43,641 nt of DNA from Branchiostoma floridae (GCF_000003815.2 NC_049979.1:32455833-32499473), one strand, 5' to 3'. Positions 27,937 through 36,693 are shown, numbered from the stretch's first letter. The notes: generated by a model from the sequence alone, not told the origin. Translations and numbers: made by a program.

Positions 27937-28249
27937 TACCTGATTAAAGTATAACTATTTCTACTAGACAATGAAGCCAAACTATCAAATGCATCTTGTT
28001 TATTTGTAACACATGCAGCAGCATTTTCATATTACCATCTTGTTTCATACATGCACATGCCAAGCTGTTTTGTGTATCACAGTAACATTGACATTGATAT
28101 GTTATTGTAATAATTACTTTTTCTCTTAAAAAGAACTGTTCTTGCATCCTGACCAGAACAGAAACAGGAGCCTCTTTATGCTCCACCATAAAAAGAATTG
28201 CATTTGTCTGTCATAGTTTCGAAGCTTATTTGTTTTTGGTGGAAATCAT

Positions 28250-28365
28250 TCTGAAGCAAAGATATTCCAAAATTTCCACATTTTTTGCGACTAGTGTTTG
28301 TCAGGGAATTAATTAGCCTTCAACTGCTTCTGTGACGTTACATTATTCAGATAGAACACTCGACT
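28250..28365. repeat. Dispersed repeat shared with intron 8
   Basis: 'ctgcttctgtgacgttacat' and 'cagatagaacac' match the block at 5545-5592. Around it, 'tttgtcagggaatta' resembles 'tttgtcaaggaatga' of the other copy. The family is not identified. Confidence 0.45.
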
Positions 28366-28404
28366 TGGTAATGAGACTAATGTTAGATTATTCTGATGTT
28401 TCAG

Positions 28405-28658
28405 GGGAGCCTGTCGTGACCCCCGACCCTTGCCCTCAGGGGTACTACTGCCCACCCGGCACCCCCCTCAGCACCTCGTTCCCCTGCCCCCCGGGGACAT
28501 ACGGAGCAAACATGAACCTGACCCAGGAGTCTGACTGTACTGACTGCACCGCTGGGTTCTACTGTGAAACCCCTGGGCTCAGTGCACCGACTTCAGAGTG
28601 CTATGCTGGGTACTACTGCACAGGAGGAGCCTCAAGCCCAACACCTCTCAACGATGGA
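28405..28658 (+). CDS. Exon 32: three half-repeats, phase 0 donor
   Basis: Acceptor 'ctgatgtttcag', donor gga|gtatgt, phase 1 in and phase 0 out, 254 nt. It encodes DPCPQGYYCPPGTP, CPPGTYGANMNLT (sequon), DCTDCTAGFYC, CYAGYYCTGG and PTPLNDG. The phase 0 donor is fixed by exon 33, which begins on a whole codon after 'tttttccag'. Confidence 0.88.
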
Positions 28659-28947
28659 GTATGTTGTCAAATCTTACTAGAGAGAGAAAAACTTCATGGG
28701 CTTTTTGGTGTATTTATCATTCACTGCAGTTGACAACAGTAATTGAGGGTTTTATTATGGTTTATTACCATACATCGATAGATTCTGAATTATCGTAGTT
28801 TTCCTTTTGATTGTAAGCAACTCAATACCTTCAGGTCAATCACTACGCTATCTGTTACAACTCTTTAACTTTGGTTCTGAGTTTGTGAAGTTCTCACATA
28901 TTAACTGTGACAAAAAGCACTTATTTCCAAACTGTTTCTTTTTCCAG

Positions 28948-29168
28948 GTGGATTCTAGCAACAACGTGACCTTCACAGGCAACGATGAGTGCCCAATTGG
29001 ACATTTCTGCTCCAACGGGACGGCCTACCCCCAGGACTGTCCTGCTGGCACCTTCTCAAACAACAAGGGCGTGACGGAGGAGGACGGCTGTGAGCCTTGT
29101 GAGCGAGGCCGGTACTGCAGCCAACTGGGCTTTGTCAACATTGATGCTGCACCTCCCTGTGACGAAGG
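28948..29168 (+). CDS. Exon 33: HFC and RYC, phase 2 donor
   Basis: Acceptor 'ctttttccag', donor gg|gtaact, phase 0 in and phase 2 out, 221 nt. It encodes SSNNVTFTGNDEC (sequon), GHFCSNGTAY (sequon), CPAGTFSNNKG, CEPCERGRYC and PPCDEG. The opening NNVTFTG resembles the linkers before CP-x-G in exons 4 and 26. Confidence 0.88.
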
Positions 29169-29269
29169 GTAACTTTTTAAACTGTTATGATAATACTAGT
29201 AAACCATTATTTCATCATACTGCTGCAGTAGGTAGCAGTCAGCTAATCTAGACATCGTGTTTAGCAACC

Positions 29270-29805
29270 CTGTCCTCGGTGCTGAACACTATCTGCACAC
29301 TTAACTCCTGTCTTTGGTGCTGAACACCATCTACACGCTAACATTCCTGTCCTTAGTGCTGAACACCATCTACACACTAGCAATCCTGACCTCAGTGCCG
29401 AACACCACACACACACAAATAGACCTGTCCTTGGTGCTGAACACACTAACAACTGTATCTTTGGTGCTGAACACCATCTACACAATAGTAACAGTCCTGT
29501 TCTTGGTGCTGAACACCATCCACAAACAACAAACCTGTTATTGTTTCTGAACACCTTCTATGCACTAACAGTCCTGTCCTTGGTGCTGAACAACATCTAC
29601 ACACTAACAACTGTATCCTTAGTCCTGAACACCATCAACAGTCTAACCATTCTGTCCTTGGTGCTGAACACCGTCTACACACTGACAATCCTGTCCTTGG
29701 CTCTGAACACCATCTACACACTAACAGTCCTGTCCTTGGTGCTGAACACAATCTACATACTAAAACTCCTCTTCTTTGTGCTGAACACCATCCACACACA
29801 AGTAA
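29270..29805 (+). repeat. 39-bp minisatellite in intron 33
   Basis: About a dozen imperfect units of the type 'ctgtccttggtgctgaacac' then 'catctacacactaacaa'. Because 39 is 13 codons, both strands stay open over long stretches and mimic repetitive hydrophobic proteins. No splice or family support for coding. Confidence 0.9.
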
Positions 29806-29980
29806 ACCATTCATATCCACTACCCTATTTTTTTCCGTAAGAAGCCCAACTATTCTAGATATAACCAACAGTAGTATCTGAATGTCTCTACACCGTGTAT
29901 TTTTTCCTACATCCACATACTTACAAGTAGCATTCAGACATGAACTTTCAAATCAGATGTCTTTATTTCCAATGTTACAG

Positions 29981-30087
29981 ATTTGTTTGCACTGGAGGCA
30001 GTACAACACCTCGGCCTACAGACCCAGCCATGGGATACATCTGTCCTGCCGGCTTCTACTGTCCAGCAGGGACTCTATATGAGCTAG
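29981..30087 (+). CDS. Exon 34: FVC and FYC, degraded second landmark
   Basis: Acceptor 'caatgttacag', donor g|gtgagg, phase 2 in and phase 1 out, 107 nt. It encodes FVCTGGSTTPRPTDP, MGYICPAGFYCPAG and LYELG. MGYICP stands where exons 11 and 21 have TGDICP. Confidence 0.88.
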
Positions 30088-30314
30088 GTGAGGGGCAGAT
30101 GTTTTCTCTATATCTTCTAGAAGAAGATTTAAAAAATATGTTTTCATGTCCTTTTATGTGCTTGTCAAACATTGATTGCATCACATGTATTTTGCTTGAG
30201 TGTGCTATGATTTGAGAACAATATACTTGTAGTAGATAAAGAACCTTGTTTGAAGTAGAAGTTGTGAATTGCGGACCAAAGCTTTGTTTGATATGGTTGG
30301 TTCTCCTCATGCAG

Positions 30315-30428
30315 GCTGTGAATTTGGAAGCTACAACCCCAACCCAGGGCAGGCCAACTGTACAGTGTGTCCTGTTGGGTACATGTGTGACCAGGTCAAC
30401 ATGACGGCTCCGGAGCCATGCAAGTCAG
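30315..30428 (+). CDS. Exon 35: CEFGSY...GYMC
   Basis: Acceptor 'cctcatgcag', donor g|gtcagg, phase 1-1, 38 codons. It encodes CEFGSYNPNPGQANCTVC (sequon NCT), PVGYMC, NMT (sequon) and CKSG. Met replaces the aromatic residue before the Cys. Introns 34 and 35 show nothing recognised. Confidence 0.88.
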
Positions 30429-30741
30429 GTCAGGCCTCATCTCTTACTCTTATGCTATGGTCACAATTGAGAAAAAGGGTGCCACCAAGTAGTTAATGGG
30501 CTGTTTATTCTACCCCTACATGGCCCACCCTATGGCTATAGGGCATGGAATTAAAATCAACCCAGGATCCGGCAACACCATAAAGTAATCATGGAAACAC
30601 CAAAGGCTATGCTGCCTGTCTACCATGTGTGCATGAAATCACTTACTGTGTGTTAGGTCTTATACAGTCATTCGTCGTCAGCTTCAGTGTTCATGTACTT
30701 AGAGACTCAACATTGCTACCTTGTTTTCCATTCCTGTTTAG

Positions 30742-31056
30742 GACACTACTGTCCTGAGGGTGTGCCCTCCCCAGTGCCCTGTCTAGAGGGCACATACAAC
30801 ACTAACTCTTACCATTCTTGTGTAGGACACTACTGTCCTGAGGGTGTGCCCTCCCCAGTGCCCTGTCCAGAGGGCACATACAACACTAACTCTTACCATT
30901 CTTGTGTAGGACACTACTGTCCTGAGGGTGTGCCCTCCCCAGTGCCCTGTCCAGAGGGCACATACAACAACAAGACCGGCCTGAGGGAGGAAAGCGAATG
31001 TGATGACTGCCTGGCTGGGTTCTACTGTGCTGGACCTGGGAACTCCTTCCCTACAG
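30742..31056 (+). CDS. Exon 36: contains a three-fold 84-bp repeat with internal acceptors
   Basis: Acceptor 'ccattcctgtttag', donor g|gtaggg, phase 1-1, 105 codons if the first acceptor is used. Three 84-bp copies start at 30741, 30825 and 30909. Each encodes GHYCPEGVPSPVPC and EGTYN. Copies 2 and 3 are preceded by 'accattcttgtgtag', itself a good acceptor. The linker NTNSYHSCV adds an unpaired Cys per extra copy, which does not fit the repeat pattern. Starting at 30910 instead gives a normal 49-codon exon: GHYC, EGTYNNKTG, CDDCLAGFYC, PTG. All three starts are in frame, so the true 5' edge is uncertain. Confidence 0.8.
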
Positions 31057-31309
31057 GTAGGGAACCAATGGTACAACAGATACAGTAGGAGGAACACAAT
31101 CATTGGTGCCTGTGCCTATAAACAAGAGTTCCTACCTTTGAAAACCCTTTCTTTGTGGGATTGTGTGAAATCTGGGTAGTTGCAGGGTGGCTATGGTAGC
31201 AAGCAACTCTATACTTTGTACAGTGGTACCATGTACATTGTACAATCACATAACAACCTGTGGTCCGATACAGTAGCCTGTTTCAAATTCTGGCTGTTGT
31301 CTCTCACCC

Positions 31310-31350
31310 AACTTGCTAGCTACTGGAAAGATTTGCAGTCCTTATACCCC
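31310..31350 (+). repeat. Fragment of the intron 5 SINE family
   Basis: 'ctactggaaagatttgcagtccttat' type sequence (31320-31345) matches the tail of the repeat at 3480-3655 in opposite orientation. Only this part is recognisable. The rest of intron 36 before the gap shows nothing exon-like. Confidence 0.4.
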
Positions 31351-31449
31351 CCTCACATTAGGCGCGATTCGATCGAACGACGAGTCTGCGAGCTTTAAAT
31401 TATGAGGAGGCATGACCCTGAAGGGAATGGGGAAACCCTGCAATTTCTT

Positions 31450-31549
31450 NNNNNNNNNNNNNNNNNNNNNNNNNNNNNNNNNNNNNNNNNNNNNNNNNNN
31501 NNNNNNNNNNNNNNNNNNNNNNNNNNNNNNNNNNNNNNNNNNNNNNNNN
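31450..31549. other. Assembly gap of 100 N, probably hiding an exon (intron 36)
   Basis: Exactly 100 N. Exon 36 ends with FYC...PTG, after which the pattern requires C-x-x-G-Y-Y-C ... C-P-x-G-T-Y. Exon 37 starts instead at the SECHPC step. Both exons are phase 1, so a missing symmetric exon leaves no frame clue. The visible 31057-31449 and 31550-31576 contain no candidate. Confidence 0.85.
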
Positions 31550-31576
31550 TTGAGTACCTTGCAAATTTTTGTTTAG

Positions 31577-31903
31577 GAGCTGCATCTGTGTCTGAGTGCC
31601 ACCCATGCACAGCCGGGTCCTTCTGTAACAGCACAGGCCTGTCGATGGCCTCTGGACTCTGCCATGCTGGGTACTACTGCCCTTCCAACCACTCCACCTC
31701 CTCCCCCGCCCCGTCAGGCCTGGAGTGTCCGCCAGGGTTCTACTGCCCAGAGGGTTCGGCCGAGCCTGAGCCCTGCCCCGTGGGGGAGTACCAACCAGCC
31801 AGCGGGACGGACTACTGTATCCCCTGTAGGGCGGGGTACTACTGTCAGAGCGCCATCAACCCAACCCCACAGCTCTGCCCAGCCTTCCACTACTGCCCTG
31901 CAG
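31577..31903 (+). CDS. Exon 37: five half-repeats, opens partial super-repeat D
   Basis: Acceptor 'ttttgtttag', donor g|gtcagt, phase 1-1, 109 codons. It encodes SECHPCTAGSFCNST (sequon), CHAGYYC, NHSTSS, CPPGFYCPEGSAEPEPC, GEYQPASG, CIPCRAGYYC, CPAFHYC and PAG. Glu-Tyr replaces Thr-Tyr in the GTY step. The stretch from CPPGFYC on aligns with exon 24. Confidence 0.9.
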
Positions 31904-32410
31904 GTCAGTTCTACAATCATTGCATACAAAGGCTACTCTTCTTTTTTTGCTAGAACCAGTTAGTTAATCTTGTTGCCACCAAGTACAGTCGAGGTACTAC
32001 AGATATAGCAACACTTGCAGCTGGACGTGTAGTCCTTGCATACATCAAAAGGGTACAGGGCTGTGTTGTACTTTATTAAGGCTGTTCAAGATAGCAACTT
32101 GGATTAGAACTGTCTCTAACTGGTCTCTTTCTTACAGAAGAGTTTTTTTTTCTTAAGTAAAATTTACTTAAAAACTGCTAAACATTACCTCCTCAATGAT
32201 AATTGTGCTGAACCAATTATCACAATCTAAGCACATTCTTATCCCATACATGATGATAGCCTTTGCTGGGTTAATTGGTCTCTGGTAGAATGTTTGTTGT
32301 TACGGAAAATGCTACCAGTGTCTGTTGTACCTTGTGCAATTGTTGTGCAATAGAGTTTTTATTCACTGAAATGTGGTAGATAGTGGTCTTACATTGACAT
32401 GTGTGTTTAG

Positions 32411-32519
32411 GAACCATGGACCCCACCCCCTGCCCCAATGGCACCTACACTAATGCCACAACAGAAGGTCTGAAGGCAGAAGACGAGTGTTTGCCTTGTC
32501 CAACTGGCTTCTTCTGCAG
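32411..32519 (+). CDS. Exon 38: NGTY...GFFC, phase 2 donor
   Basis: Acceptor 'gtgtgtttag', donor ag|gtatgt, phase 1 in and phase 2 out, 109 nt. It encodes DPTPCPNGTYTNATTEG (two sequons), ECLPCPTGFFC and the first two bases of Arg. The donor is supported by exon 39 starting with a single A. Intron 37 before it has a small hairpin ('tgataattg'/'caattatca' near 32200). Confidence 0.88.
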
Positions 32520-33029
32520 GTATGTATAGGCGTTATGTTTGTCTCTGTAACAGTGCTCACATGTACTTTCATTCTTTCTTTGTTCCTTTATTTCGGGTAT
32601 GAAAGTCCATAGAGAACATAACACTAAGAGATACACATACAAACATATACGGCTAGCTGCACAGCAGCATAAGAGTTGCAGATTGAAATGAGTTTCTGTA
32701 TAGTAGATGTCAGAGTGTCCTTGTTACTGCTTGTCAGTCCTTCTGTGGCTCAGATGCAAAGCTGTACTGGTGTAGAACCGTTGTGTTTAATTTGTACATT
32801 ACGGTCACAGCCAGTAAGTCACTTGTCTAAGTCTAAGATATGATACATTTTGTTTCTATAGGACTTCTGTTGAATTTCTGTTGAGAATTTTAGGGCTGCC
32901 TCTTTGAACCAGGTGTTACTGGTAACTTGAATAATGTTAGACTGAATATGTAATTACACTTGGTAATGTGTACCAGGTACAGAGCAGAAAAAAATTGTGT
33001 TGTTGATGACATGATGTTGTTTATTCCAG

Positions 33030-33304
33030 AGGAGGCCAGTTGGTGGGTACGTGTGCTGCCGGGTACTTCTGCCTGGCCGGTAGTGACGACTACACCCCCG
33101 AGGGTGCCCCTCCCCCTGCCGACCCTGACCAGGACCCCTGCACCCCCGGGGAGGTGTGCGCAGGCCCCTGCCCAGGGGGACACTACTGTACAGAGGGGGA
33201 GCAGGACCCCTGGCCCTGCCCTGAGAACACACTGAGACAGACTCCCGGCGGCAGCCAGCCCAGCGACTGTGAACCCTGTCCCGCTGGACTGTGGTGCAGA
33301 GAAG
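33030..33304 (+). CDS. Exon 39: acidic/Pro-rich, YFC, HYC, LWC
   Basis: Acceptor 'tttattccag', donor g|gtagga, phase 2 in and phase 1 out, 275 nt. It encodes TCAAGYFCLAGSDDYTPEG, a Pro/Asp-rich stretch, CTPGEVCAGPCPGGHYC, ENTLRQTPGG and CEPCPAGLWC. The CTPGEVCAGPC run packs extra cysteines and is unlike other exons. ENTL stands where GTY is usual. No sequon is seen. Intron 38 before it shows nothing recognised. Confidence 0.9.
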
Positions 33305-33413
33305 GTAGGACAGGCATAGAATATGAAAATATTTGAAATAGAAATGGAAAATATGAATTCATAATGTCATAAATTACTCATGAAGATATTGATGTTATAA
33401 TTGGTAATATCAT

Positions 33414-33599
33414 TAACGCTACTTCACCTTTATCAGCTGGGTAACCCATATTTGTTTTAGGGATTTAGGAATATCAAGTCAACAGAAGTTTCAAACTACA
33501 ATGTTTTGAAAATATTGAAATTTGAAATTACCATCTTGATATCCCTACATGTATGTAGCCCTGATATAGGTTACCCTGGATAAAGGTGAACTAGTGTTA
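33414..33599. mobile_element. Older copy of the palindromic MITE (intron 39)
   Basis: Ends 'taacgctacttcaccttta' and 'taaaggtgaactagtgtta' are inverse of each other with a few mismatches. 'gggtaaccc' and 'gatataggttaccc' inside match the element at 19259. Divergence and a shorter middle indicate an older insertion. Confidence 0.75.
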
Positions 33600-33760
33600 T
33601 ATCAAAAATGATAAATTTGAAGTGTTATTCTACCAAAGTGTAAAATCCTAATCATTGATGGTATACAGGAACAAAGTGAAGATGTGCAACATTTTTCCTT
33701 AGTCAATGCTTATAGATCAAGAGTTCTGTGTAAACATGTTTTGTGTTCTCCTATTGCTAG

Positions 33761-33940
33761 GTGACCCCACAGCGTACCTGTGTCCTGTTGGGTACTACTG
33801 TGACTCCGTGAATGGTACTACCCCAGGGGAGGGGGCCGGTCCCAAGGAATGCCCCACCCACACCTACCGGGACGTCCCGGGGGCCAAGCATGTCGGGGAG
33901 TGCTTCAACTGTCCTGCTGGGTCCTGGTGCAACGTCACAG
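33761..33940 (+). CDS. Exon 40: YYC and SWC half-repeats
   Basis: Acceptor 'ctattgctag', donor g|gtaggt, phase 1-1, 60 codons. It encodes YLCPVGYYC, NGT (sequon), GEGAGPKECP, THTYRDVPGA, CFNCPAGSWC and NVT (sequon). HTY replaces GTY and Trp replaces the aromatic Tyr in the last motif. Confidence 0.9.
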
Positions 33941-34058
33941 GTAGGTGCCATTGTTTCAGTTGGACCTATATTTTTCACATAAATGTGATAGTTTAAGCAA
34001 CCTAGGGCACCTTGAATCTGGTCAGAGCACTATGCAAAAGCATGGACATGCCGTGCTA

Positions 34059-34241
34059 CTGTAAATGCAGAAATGTTCGCGGTGGATTAATTTTCGCGGT
34101 GAAGTGGATTTAAAACCACCGCGAACATTTTTCTATTATGGTATTAGACTCCAGTCTATGGTGTTACTTAAAACCACTGCGGACAGTCCTGTTTTCCGCT
34201 ACCACGAAATTAAATCCCCGCAAACTTAAATGCATTTACAG
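34059..34241. mobile_element. 183-bp TA-flanked MITE (intron 40)
   Basis: The element begins 'ctgtaaatgcagaaatgttc' and ends 'cttaaatgcatttacag', with TA on each side (34057-34058, 34242-34243). Ten or more terminal bases pair exactly. Inside, 'tgttcgcggtgg' and 'ccaccgcgaaca' form a second inverted pair. The family looks familiar to me from marine invertebrate genomes; that is recollection, not proof. Confidence 0.75.
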
Positions 34242-34485
34242 TATGCTCCTTCGAGCCCATAACACTGAGGAAGCCACACAGCTAAACATGTTGTGTGCCG
34301 GTTCGATTAAAGTTCCTATACGGGGAACATGTGAACATGCAGCGTCTTTATTGAAGATGTGGCATAAGTGTGAACGGTTGGCTGGAAGTTGTTCACATAC
34401 TCTATTTCACAGAAATGTGAATAATGAGTACAGTATCATGTCTATTTTGTTCCTGTTCTAAACTGACCATCTGTCCTGTCCGCAG

Positions 34486-34698
34486 GCATGAGTGATCACA
34501 CGCAGAGTCCATGTCCGGTTGGGCACTACTGTCTGGAGGCGTCCGACCCCGAGCCCTGTCCTGCCGGACAGATGAGTAACGTGACCGGCGCCGGTGCGCC
34601 AGAGGAGTGTCCGCTCTGCCGGCCTGGGTACCACTGTCCTGCAGGCATCTCCAACGTCAACGGCTTCCCCTGCGCTCCACACTACGAATGTCCAGAAG
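34486..34698 (+). CDS. Exon 41: GHYC and GYHC
   Basis: Acceptor 'cctgtccgcag', donor g|gtggga, phase 1-1, 71 codons. It encodes SPCPVGHYCLEASDPEPC, AGQMSNVTGAG (sequon), CPLCRPGYHC, NVNGFPC and HYECPEG. AGQMSN replaces GTYSN, and His replaces the aromatic residue in GYHC. Confidence 0.9.
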
Positions 34699-34959
34699 GT
34701 GGGATTGCTTCTGTCTGCTTCTTCTACCATGCTAGGAACTCAAACACATTTTGTAGATACATGTACAGTCAACACTGCTCCAGAAGACCAGTCAGTAATA
34801 ATAAGATTTGGTCGATGTGGATCAAGGTCTGCGTTGGGTCTGCTTTCGGGAACGGACTTGTGCCTTTGGCTACCACAAACGCAAAGGGGCTGTCACTGGG
34901 CAAGCAACAAGGCTCTTTCAAATCCCGGCCGGGCCCCGGTTTGAAAATGTGACCGAAGC

Positions 34960-35065
34960 ATAAATGGGAAAACTTTTGTAAGGGACCATCAAATATGACA
35001 TTGGCCAGGTGGTCCTCACATGTGGAGGTGGTCTCTTGTATAGGTTTGACTATGCTTTCAAAAGC
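34960..35065. repeat. Dispersed repeat shared with intron 52
   Basis: 'aagggaccatcaaatatgac' followed by 'ggccaggtggtcctcacatg' and 'aggtggtc' resembles 42255-42340 ('aagggaccatccaaaagctt', 'gccagttggttcttatgcag', 'aggtggtcac'). Neither end nor family is defined. Just before it, 34915-34945 has a B-box-like 'ttcaaatcccggcc', possibly another tRNA-derived fragment. Confidence 0.4.
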
Positions 35066-35175
35066 ACAAGATAATATCTTTTTTATGATATAGCAAAATA
35101 GTCATGTATTATACGAGTCATGGTCTTTCTCTACAGCTGTTAAGACTTTTGCCATAAACAAATTTGTTTTTTTAG

Positions 35176-35290
35176 GTGCTGTAAATGAGACTATCTGCAG
35201 ACCAGGTCACTACTGCCCAGGTGTGACAGGCACGCCCCCTATCTGTCCTGGAGGGTACTACTGTCCAGAGGGCTCCAACAACTACACCAT
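35176..35290 (+). CDS. Exon 42: GHYC and GYYC, phase 2 donor
   Basis: Acceptor 'tttttttag', donor at|gtaagg, phase 1 in and phase 2 out, 115 nt. It encodes AVNETICRPGHYCPGVTG, CPGGYYCPEGSNNYT and the first bases of Ile. Sequons are NET and NYT. Intron 42 after it shows nothing recognised. Confidence 0.88.
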
Positions 35291-35727
35291 GTAAGGATGA
35301 AACTTCTTATTACATCAAGTATCAATGTTGATATACGATCTGATTTAGCAAATGTTTGGTAATATTGCAGGAATCATAAAACATACGCAATGTTTAGCAC
35401 AGAGATAATCTACAGATAGAGCCTTAGGTAGAAGAATTTGATTTGCAGTTGCTGCTGTGTATCAAATATGATAATGATCACATTCTTAACAAAGTTTGTT
35501 CAGTAGCATTTCTTACCAACATACATTATACAACTGTGTCTATCAGGTCCTTTCCACATCAAAATGTTTTTGTTGTAATCAATTTCTGTAAGGTAAGGTA
35601 CGAGAGATCTACTCTTCCCTTAGTCTCAGTATCAGGATTCCAAATGAGACTTGTTTTCCTTCGTCTACACTACTTCAAGGACAGTTTAAATGACAAACTT
35701 AATTGAATTTTTTTGTATCTGATTTAG

Positions 35728-35924
35728 TTGTGAGTACCCCAACTACTGTCCTGAGGGCAGTGACCGGCAGTGGCCGTGTGACCTGGGCTGGATGCCTGTG
35801 AACGTGACAGGCGTCCGTGACGAGCTGTCCAAGGCTTGCCTAATCTGTCCCGTGGGAACGTACAGGAACGACTCTGCCTGGGACTACTGTGAGCCCTGCC
35901 CTGGGGGGTACTACTGCCCCGCAG
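35728..35924 (+). CDS. Exon 43: NYC and GYYC, variant repeat
   Basis: Acceptor 'ctgatttag', donor g|gtttgt, phase 2 in and phase 1 out, 197 nt. It encodes CEYPNYCPEGSDRQWPC, DLGWMPVNVTG (sequon), CLICPVGTYRNDS (sequon) and CEPCPGGYYC. Here GTY comes after a C-x-x-C pair, a changed order compared with most units. Confidence 0.9.
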
Positions 35925-35994
35925 GTTTGTGCTGAACCTGATTATTAATCTGGTCATTTGTTGATCAATCCAATACCTGTTCAAAAAAGTACAG

Positions 35995-36130
35995 TCGGCA
36001 TTGGTGTGGTGTGACTGTTAATCAGAGCATTTCTCTCAGAGCCAATAGGTCAGAATTTGATACTTGCCATGCCCTGACATTGTGCTCTTTGGTAAGGCAC
36101 TTAACACATTATGCTCACTATCCACCTAGT
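35995..36130 (+). mobile_element. Degraded tRNA-derived SINE (intron 43)
   Basis: 'gtgctctttggtaaggcact' matches the body motif of the SINE at 27658 ('gtgcccttgggaaaggcact' on its own strand). It is preceded at the right distance by a decayed B-box ('aggtcagaatttgat'). No target duplication is visible. Confidence 0.6.
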
Positions 36131-36467
36131 CTATATAATGGAGGGATGCCCACTAGCTTAGCCTCTTTGGCTAATCTGTTAAAAGTGTACAACATAACAT
36201 TCACAGATTTAGTATGTCATATATGCCAATATCTGCACATTTTTCACCAAGAAACTTGTGTCTTATTTTTAATGTACAGTGACTTTAATTCCCTCAACTA
36301 TCAACTATGAAAATGTGAAGTAATATTCAATTTCTACTTTCTAAACAACAAAGGTTAACAGATGAAGTAAGTCTTGAAGTCAGTTCTGATAGCTAGTTTT
36401 TTGTATCTAGTGGGTATTTTTGCACTGTGCGAGTGCACTCAAAGTTGATCTGTCTCCCTCCCTGTAG

Positions 36468-36680
36468 GAACTGACCAGTACCTGAAGTACCCGTGCCCCA
36501 TCGGCTACTACTGTCCCAACGGTACAGGAGAGCCCATACCCTGCCGACCGGGCAGCTATGGGAACATCAGTCTGGCCTACCGCTATGGCCAGTGCTTCGA
36601 GTGCCCTGTGAACACCTTTAACCACCTGTTTGGACAGAAGGCATGTTTCCCCTGTGGAAGCTCTGCAACTGCTGTAAAAG
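36468..36680 (+). CDS. Exon 44: last GYYC repeat and canonical C-terminal GCC2/GCC3 unit
   Basis: Acceptor 'tccctgtag', donor g|gtatgt, phase 1-1, 71 codons. It encodes YPCPIGYYCPNGTGEPIPC, RPGSYGNISL (sequon), CFECPVNTFNHLFGQ and ACFPCGSSATAVKG. The last part (CxxCPxNTF...GQxxCxxC) is the most typical ephrin-receptor-like unit in the window and ends the repeat array. Confidence 0.9.
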
Positions 36681-36693
36681 GTATGTAAATATT

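Noticed and set aside
280-36680. Annotation as EGF, laminin-EGF or TNFR repeats
   Set aside because: Spacing of cysteines and the recurring C-P-x-G-T-Y/G-x-Y-C words fit the ephrin-receptor-like GCC2/GCC3 type better; only exon 45 has an EGF-like hint.
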